Made by a program: the position numbers and the translations under genes. Below, piece after piece: positions 4,569 to 8,996 of a stretch of 8,996 nt of DNA. The stretch's first letter is position 1; every line of letters begins with the position of its first letter. Under the pieces are notes generated by a model, which made no database searches, had not been told where the DNA came from, and saw nothing but the letters and a program-made list of their open reading frames with translations. The DNA comes from Bacillota bacterium (GTDB lineage Bacteria; Bacillota_E; Sulfobacillia; Sulfobacillales; Sulfobacillaceae), in assembly GCA_021820165.1 (NCBI GenBank), contig JAKADW010000064.1, positions 1-8,996 of the forward strand, given 5' to 3'.

Positions 4569-7511
4569 TTACATCGAGAGCGCCGCGACCGGCGCGGGAG
4601 TCCGCACCACGGAGGGCGCTTGAACCTCTTGGGTCAAGAGGCGTTTAGCGATCTTCGGATGTTCTTCGAGCCAGGTGGCGGTAAATTGTCGCACGGACGA
4701 TTCGGCTTCGTGCCACGTGAATCCGGTGTCTTTTGCGGCATCGGGCAAGATGTTTTGCCAGTCATCGGCCTCTAGAGGCACCGGTGCCCGCAATCCCACA
4801 TAGACTTGTCGCATCATCAGTTGACGCGGGGCGGGGACCTCCGCCTCCTCCAATTCGTCTTGGAGATCTTCGAGCACCGTCTCGGCCAACTCGCGCGACC
4901 CGCGATGCACGACGACTAACGGATCCCGATTCGTCCAGTCAATGGCCGGGGTATCCCACGAGTCCCGCACGGTCACGACTTGGACTGCTTCGGGGGGGAG
5001 ACTTTGCGACACGCGCCCGACACACCCGGCTTTTTCCAGCGTTTGGATTAACGTGGCCGGCGTCGTGCGAAACTGCACCACCGGCGGATAGCCATCGGGG
5101 CCCAGCGGAGCCTTAAAATCGCGATACGGCGTAAAGACCGCATGGGCGGTAAATTCCCCGGGGCGATCCGGTTTGGGATCGACGACCCATTGTCGGGTGC
5201 TCAGCATCAGCCGATCCGGATTGTCGGGTACGGGGTGCACCATCCAGATGGCTTCCGCCATCTTCAAGGGTGCCGGTTTAAATCCCCACCGTTGGGCCAG
5301 CGCCTCCACGATATTCGCGTGGGTCAAGGGCTCTGCGGTCACGTGCGCCGTCGGCATTTTCTGCCGCACCGCTTCGACGAGATTTTGCACCGTCCCTTGG
5401 GGACCGCACTCAACGACCCAGGGCCGCTCGGATTCCGGAATCGCGTTCCAGTCGGGCGTCACCCCATCAGCCGGTGGCTTGCGCCATCCCCGGGCGCGTT
5501 TATTCAACGGAACCAAAACCCCGCGTCGCCAGCCCACCATCTCCGCGTCGTGCTCCTTGCGTTCGGGATTCTCCACGGTGTGCCAGACCAGACCGCGTCC
5601 GTTCCCCATCGGGGTCACCGAGAGATTCCATACGCTCGGAGCCTCCGTAACCGGCGGCAGCGGCCGGGGGTCTTCGTGGTGCTTTTCCCGTGCCAAATAA
5701 TCGCGCCAGGCCGCGTCGGGTGTCATGGCGGCACTAATAATGCGATCCGCGTTGGGTCCAAAGGCCTTTTCGGTCCGTTGGACCCACTCCTTTGCCAGCC
5801 ATTCGTTTTGGGAGAAACTGAGGTACCCCCCTTGGTTGGCCACCCGGTTGTGCACCGCCTGTTTGTCTCGATAGAGCGGGATTTCGACGTGCGAGACCGT
5901 GCCATCGTTTTTCAATCGCGCTAAAGCAAAGTGTCCGGACGGCATCCGATGCGCGGCCCAATCGCCTAACCCATCGACATGGGCTACCGATTCGATCCGG
6001 GAATCGGTAAAGCCGATATCGGGAATGCGGCCGTATTGGAAGAGTCCCAGACTGTCCGCATTCAAGGGTCCGGTCGCGGTGCGCCAGTGATCGATGGCGC
6101 CGAGCACAGCGGGCCGTGCCGCGAGTGGGAGCGCGCGCTGGGCCGCCTGGTGCAGGTAGTCGAATGACGCGAGTGTTTGATCGATCTGCGCCGGCACCAG
6201 GCCATCGTCGGGAAAGATCTGATGGTCGATGGCGTCGACGCGTCCGAGTAACGGCAACACTTGGCGTGCCATTAACGGCGACTGCCGCGCCACATCGGTC
6301 AGGGCCCGACCCACATCCGATTCCGCTTCCACCCAGGTGTTCACCACGTCGGCGGGAGCCGTGTAGTCATGGTTACGCGCCGTAATCCAGCGATCGCGCA
6401 TCGTCTCGGCATCGACCTGTTCGGTGATTTGGGTGGTGGCGGCCACCGGTTTGGGAAGCCTTTTGAGCACCGCTTGCGCGGACTTTGCCTCAAACGCAAC
6501 AGCCCGGCCGGTCGCGTTCCGCCAGAATTCCCACTGGTTATCGGGGGTCTGGCGCGCCAAGACGAATTCCTTGTCGCCGATCTTCCGGACCTGCCAGATC
6601 TGGGACGGGTCCACCGCGTCTTCGGTCGCCGAACGGGTGTGGTCTCCCACTTGCCAGTCTTGCCGGTCGGTATCGGTGTGAAATTCGAACGCCTCGTCGC
6701 GCGAGAGCCGGCCTAAAGCGATCTGTTCGTATTCCACGGCCCGTGCTTGATTTTTCGCGAGGGCCGCATTCCGGGTCGAGACCGGACGGGGTCGGTTGCT
6801 GTCTTTGAAGTCGACCAGCGTGTCGTCGGGAAATCCCCGTTCGATGGGATGTTCTTGCACGAAGAGGTCGTATTGCAGTTGATGCGCGGGCCGCGATTGA
6901 TCGACCGTGAAATAGCGCTCCCGCGTCACGTTGATAACCGCGTTCTTTTGAAAGTGTTCGCGCGACGCTTCGGTCATCTCCTTGACGTGTGCCTGCCAAT
7001 ACGTGCGCCAGGTCTCTTGTGCAAATCGTTCCGCTTCGTCGGCGGACGAAAAGGTCTCCAGTTTCCAGCGTGCCTTGGCTGCCTTCATGGCATCCTCCAA
7101 GGTGTCTTGGGTATACTGCGGGGCCTTGCGTTCTTGACCGGGAGCTCGGGGACTGCGTCGCCCAAGCTGGTCGCGATACAAGCGATCGGCCACGAGGTCG
7201 GTGGGGGTAAAGGCGTAGTCGGTCCGGGGGACCTTGACCACCCATAGTTCCGGCAACTCTTGGGGCATCTGCACACTCCCCGTGGCCTCTACATCGGCGA
7301 GCTCGGGATGCTGTTTCAGCCATTGCGCCTGGACAATCAAGGGATTCAGTTGCTGGCGAATCACGGGTCGATGAGATTGCGCGAAGGCGTCGGATGCTTG
7401 CGCCCAATCATCTTGCTCGGCTAAGGTTTCGAAATAGAGCCGATCGGCCTCGGAAAACACGGTTTCGGTGACCCCGGCAATGCGATGCGGGGTTAATGGT
7501 TCACGCGCCAT
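4569..7511 (-). CDS. Large (980-residue) soluble protein of unknown function, modular alpha/beta, conjugation-associated
   Basis: The start is set by AAGGAGGG at 7520-7527, 8 nt before ATG 7511. The frame is open for 67 more codons upstream, but that part overlaps the terminator of the preceding gene. There is no signal peptide, membrane segment, Walker motif or metal-binding cluster that I can see. The N-terminal 80 residues are helical and acidic. After that, similar units recur: a Trp-led strand pair (LWVVKVPRTDYAF at 89; IWQVRKIGDKEFVLAR at 305; DWAAHRMPSGHFALAR at 517; IWMVHPVPDNPDRL at 755), usually followed by a strand-helix end such as VAFEAKSAQAVLKRL (338-352) or VQFRTTPATLIQTLEKAG (812-829). 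The C-terminus has an acidic helix ELAETVLEDLQDELEEAEV (874-892). It sits directly downstream of a coupling protein and is closed by its own terminator. It resembles the repeated accessory modules of large 'polyvalent' proteins on conjugative elements, which is inference only; no family is recognised. Confidence 0.88.
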   Translation of the reverse strand: MAREPLTPHRIAGVTETVFSEADRLYFETLAEQDDWAQASDAFAQSHRPVIRQQLNPLIVQAQWLKQHPELADVEATGSVQMPQELPELWVVKVPRTDYAFTPTDLVADRLYRDQLGRRSPRAPGQERKAPQYTQDTLEDAMKAAKARWKLETFSSADEAERFAQETWRTYWQAHVKEMTEASREHFQKNAVINVTRERYFTVDQSRPAHQLQYDLFVQEHPIERGFPDDTLVDFKDSNRPRPVSTRNAALAKNQARAVEYEQIALGRLSRDEAFEFHTDTDRQDWQVGDHTRSATEDAVDPSQIWQVRKIGDKEFVLARQTPDNQWEFWRNATGRAVAFEAKSAQAVLKRLPKPVAATTQITEQVDAETMRDRWITARNHDYTAPADVVNTWVEAESDVGRALTDVARQSPLMARQVLPLLGRVDAIDHQIFPDDGLVPAQIDQTLASFDYLHQAAQRALPLAARPAVLGAIDHWRTATGPLNADSLGLFQYGRIPDIGFTDSRIESVAHVDGLGDWAAHRMPSGHFALARLKNDGTVSHVEIPLYRDKQAVHNRVANQGGYLSFSQNEWLAKEWVQRTEKAFGPNADRIISAAMTPDAAWRDYLAREKHHEDPRPLPPVTEAPSVWNLSVTPMGNGRGLVWHTVENPERKEHDAEMVGWRRGVLVPLNKRARGWRKPPADGVTPDWNAIPESERPWVVECGPQGTVQNLVEAVRQKMPTAHVTAEPLTHANIVEALAQRWGFKPAPLKMAEAIWMVHPVPDNPDRLMLSTRQWVVDPKPDRPGEFTAHAVFTPYRDFKAPLGPDGYPPVVQFRTTPATLIQTLEKAGCVGRVSQSLPPEAVQVVTVRDSWDTPAIDWTNRDPLVVVHRGSRELAETVLEDLQDELEEAEVPAPRQLMMRQVYVGLRAPVPLEADDWQNILPDAAKDTGFTWHEAESSVRQFTATWLEEHPKIAKRLLTQEVQAPSVVRTPAPVAALSM

Positions 7512-7519
7512 AGATAGTG

Positions 7520-7527
7520 CCCTCCTT
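7520..7527 (-). promoter_or_regulatory. Shine-Dalgarno site fixing the start of the 980-residue gene
   Basis: AAGGAGGG lies 8 nt before ATG 7511. It decides this start over the in-frame ATG at 7712, which has no SD and sits inside the loop of the upstream terminator. Confidence 0.88.
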
Positions 7528-7570
7528 GAAAGGAAACGTATGAAACACCTAAAAATCCGCAAAACACCAA

Positions 7571-7591
7571 ATCGCCAGCAGGGCTGGCGAT
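7571..7591 (-). promoter_or_regulatory. Perfect 9-bp hairpin in the leader of the 980-residue gene
   Basis: ATCGCCAGC and GCTGGCGAT form a perfect 9-bp inverted repeat with a 3-nt loop, about 60 nt upstream of the start codon. On the minus strand a T-rich but interrupted stretch follows (TTGGTGTTTTGCGGATTTTT), so it could be a weak attenuator, an mRNA-stabilising stem or an operator. The T-run is too broken to call it a terminator. No convincing promoter is seen between here and the coupling-protein terminator. Confidence 0.5.
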
Positions 7592-7675
7592 ACCGAATGC
7601 GGCGAACGAGTTCCTCAATCAACTCAGATGGATGAATCACCCCCTCTTCTTCACGATTGGGCCACAGGATCAGAA

Positions 7676-7729
7676 CAAAAAACCCTCGCCTCTCGCGCTC
7701 AAGAACGGCCATCGCGCGAGGGGGGAGGG
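7676..7729 (-). terminator. Rho-independent terminator after the coupling-protein gene
   Basis: On the minus strand a 16-position stem (7729-7714 with 7698-7683, one mismatch and one G-T pair) is followed by TTTTTTGTTC. It lies about 40 nt after the TGA of the coupling-protein gene. It separates that gene from the large downstream gene, which therefore needs its own promoter or read-through. Confidence 0.9.
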
Positions 7730-7770
7730 TCAGTCGGTGAGACTGGAATGCCTAGAGGGTGCCCCGTGGA

Positions 7771-8996
7771 TCAGGCACCCGGAGCTTGCCACTTCTTTCC
7801 CGCCCAGGGATCAACAGTCGCCTGGGGATCGATCGTGAGTACCTCGGATGATTCGGGCCTCGAGACCGACGGCGGGGTCCAGATGGGTGGCAAATCATTC
7901 GACGTCGGTTCCGCCGTGGGCCGAGGCGGTGGCAGGGTACGCGCCTGTTGGGCTTGTGGCCAGTCCTTCCAAAAGCGGAGCGGGAGCTTCGCGGGCAGTT
8001 CTCCGGCTTGCAACACCAGGGCGTGATCCGATCGCCAGCGCAGGACCTCATCGGGCGTTAAGAGCGCTCGACCCGTCATATTCGCGTTTTCGGACCACTG
8101 CTTGGAGCCACTCTGCCAACTCTGTCCGCGGCTGGTGGTTTCGATGGTGGTTTGTCCCGCCTTATCCGAGATAATCCGGGCCGTTTCGACCTCGTTGGAA
8201 CTGAGATACACCAGCGTGTTACAGGAGTTGATCATCGTGCGGGATGCCGCTTGGCCGTAGACACTCTCCAGTTGGGAGAAGGCCTGAAGCGTCAAGGTCA
8301 CATGAATCCCCCGGCCTCGCGACACCGTGATCGCCTTTTCGAAGTCCGGGATTTTCGGCAGGTTACCAAATTCATCCAACACCATATGCACCGGGACTCG
8401 CAATCGCCCACCGGGTTGTCGGGCCGAATCGCTAGCGAGTTGCTGCAACAACTGAGTGACAAAAAGCGCCACCAACGGATAGTAGGTACTACTGTCATCA
8501 GGGACCACAATAAAGAGCGCGGTCCGCGGCGCCAACAGAGCGGTCGGCTCCAAGCCCGCCGTGCCCGTGAGGCGGGCGATGTTGCGATCCGCAAAGAGAC
8601 TTAAGGACACGGCCACCACGCTCATCTGGTTTTGTCGGGTTTCGGGGGATCCGGTGAGGAGCGGGCCATAGGCTTGCCGCGCCGGATGATCCAGCGGGAG
8701 CGCCGTCATGAGAGCGTCCAATTCACCCGCCGATTGCGTGAGCACCTGATACATCGTCGTCACATGGCGGGCCGCTGGCGGGGCTTTATCCGCCACATAG
8801 AGCGCTAAGGCCGCGCCGATGGCCCGGGCACTTTGGGACCAAAAAGCCCCGTTGTCCCCGCCGGGCGCGCCTTGACTCGCTACGATGTTGGCCAAGTCAT
8901 TCGCCATCTTGGTGGCCTCCGACCACCGTCCGGCTTCGATGGCTTGGCTAATCGGCGTCAAGGGATTCCAGGTCACGGATTGATCCGGGAATCGGA
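7771..8996 (-). CDS. virD4/traG-like: VirD4/TraG-type type IV coupling protein, C-terminal part (5' end outside window)
   Basis: About 407 residues are visible, with the frame open through the right edge (the first residues read RFPDQSVTWNPL). The GTG at 8976 is therefore internal and not a start. The DxxSVTWNPL opening matches the segment after the first nucleotide-binding strands of VirD4/TraG, so Walker A is off-window. Visible hallmarks are Walker B VHMVLDEFGNLPKIPDF (about 202-218), SRGRGIHVTLTLQAFSQLES (225-244) with the conserved Gln and YG that follow, the segment NSCNTLVYLSSNEVETARII (256-275), GQTT, and the end motif RALLTPDEVLRW (309-320). These hexameric ATPases sit at the inner membrane and link relaxase-bound DNA to the type IV secretion channel. 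The tail (about 350-407) is Pro-rich and ends in WAGKKWQAPGA. The gene ends in TGA and is followed by its own terminator. No relaxase or channel genes fall inside this window. Confidence 0.93.
   Translation of the reverse strand, partial: RFPDQSVTWNPLTPISQAIEAGRWSEATKMANDLANIVASQGAPGGDNGAFWSQSARAIGAALALYVADKAPPAARHVTTMYQVLTQSAGELDALMTALPLDHPARQAYGPLLTGSPETRQNQMSVVAVSLSLFADRNIARLTGTAGLEPTALLAPRTALFIVVPDDSSTYYPLVALFVTQLLQQLASDSARQPGGRLRVPVHMVLDEFGNLPKIPDFEKAITVSRGRGIHVTLTLQAFSQLESVYGQAASRTMINSCNTLVYLSSNEVETARIISDKAGQTTIETTSRGQSWQSGSKQWSENANMTGRALLTPDEVLRWRSDHALVLQAGELPAKLPLRFWKDWPQAQQARTLPPPRPTAEPTSNDLPPIWTPPSVSRPESSEVLTIDPQATVDPWAGKKWQAPGA

Noticed and set aside
5142..5924. A 260-codon plus-strand frame opposite the large gene
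   Set aside because: It is an antisense shadow with low-complexity His/Arg/Pro/Gly content, no SD and no recognisable motif.
6538..7407. A 289-codon minus-strand frame inside the large gene
   Set aside because: It is a shadow frame in GC-rich DNA, rich in Arg/Pro/Ser/Gly, with no SD, and it lies wholly inside a better-supported gene.
4569..7712. ATG at 7712 as the start of the large protein (1047 residues)
   Set aside because: That ATG lies in the loop of a Rho-independent terminator and has no SD, whereas ATG 7511 has AAGGAGGG at an ideal distance.
7771..8976. GTG at 8976 as the start of the coupling protein
   Set aside because: The frame is open through the window edge, and the residues upstream (RFPDQS) continue the family's pre-NPL segment. 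Walker A is missing, so the gene begins outside the window.
1..8996. CRISPR array, insertion sequence or integrase
   Set aside because: No regularly spaced direct repeats, no transposase or recombinase motifs and no terminal inverted repeats with target duplications were seen on either strand.

Overview
This window looks like part of a conjugative plasmid or integrative conjugative element from a Gram-positive bacterium. The evidence is strong purine-rich Shine-Dalgarno (SD) sequences (AAGGAGG, AAAGGAGG), mostly GC-rich coding DNA, a VirD4/TraG-type coupling protein, and a ParM-like actin with a ribbon-helix-helix partner. An acidophilic Firmicute such as Sulfobacillus would fit, but that is a guess from style and not shown by the sequence. 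Every gene I can support is on the minus strand, so transcription runs from right to left. No rRNA, tRNA, transposase, integrase, CRISPR array or replication initiator is visible.

From right to left: (1) 8996-7771 is the C-terminal part of a type IV coupling protein. It is cut by the window edge and closed by a strong Rho-independent terminator (7676-7729). (2) 7511-4569 encodes a 980-residue soluble protein that I do not recognise. It has a clear SD, a hairpin in its leader, and a perfect 10-bp-stem terminator (4515-4551). (3) 4447-2198 encodes a DinG/XPD-type iron-sulfur helicase. Its N-terminus probably begins upstream of the first ATG, because that ATG lies inside a zinc-binding CxxC motif. 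(4) 2125-1985 may be a 46-codon leader ORF with an actin-like phosphate motif. (5) 1965 to 1 is a compact cluster: a small helix-turn-helix-like protein, a ParM-like actin ATPase, an overlapping ribbon-helix-helix protein, and a single-pass membrane protein that runs off the left edge.

The actin ATPase and the RHH protein form a plausible type II (ParM/ParR-like) segregation pair. The coupling protein would take the element's DNA to a conjugation channel. The helicase and the small protein 129 are AT-richer than their flanks, which suggests a separately acquired block. The most unusual points are the apparent non-ATG start and zinc ribbon of the helicase, a terminator only 7 nt upstream of that gene's SD, the giant unknown protein beside the coupling protein, and a membrane protein translationally tied to the actin/RHH pair.
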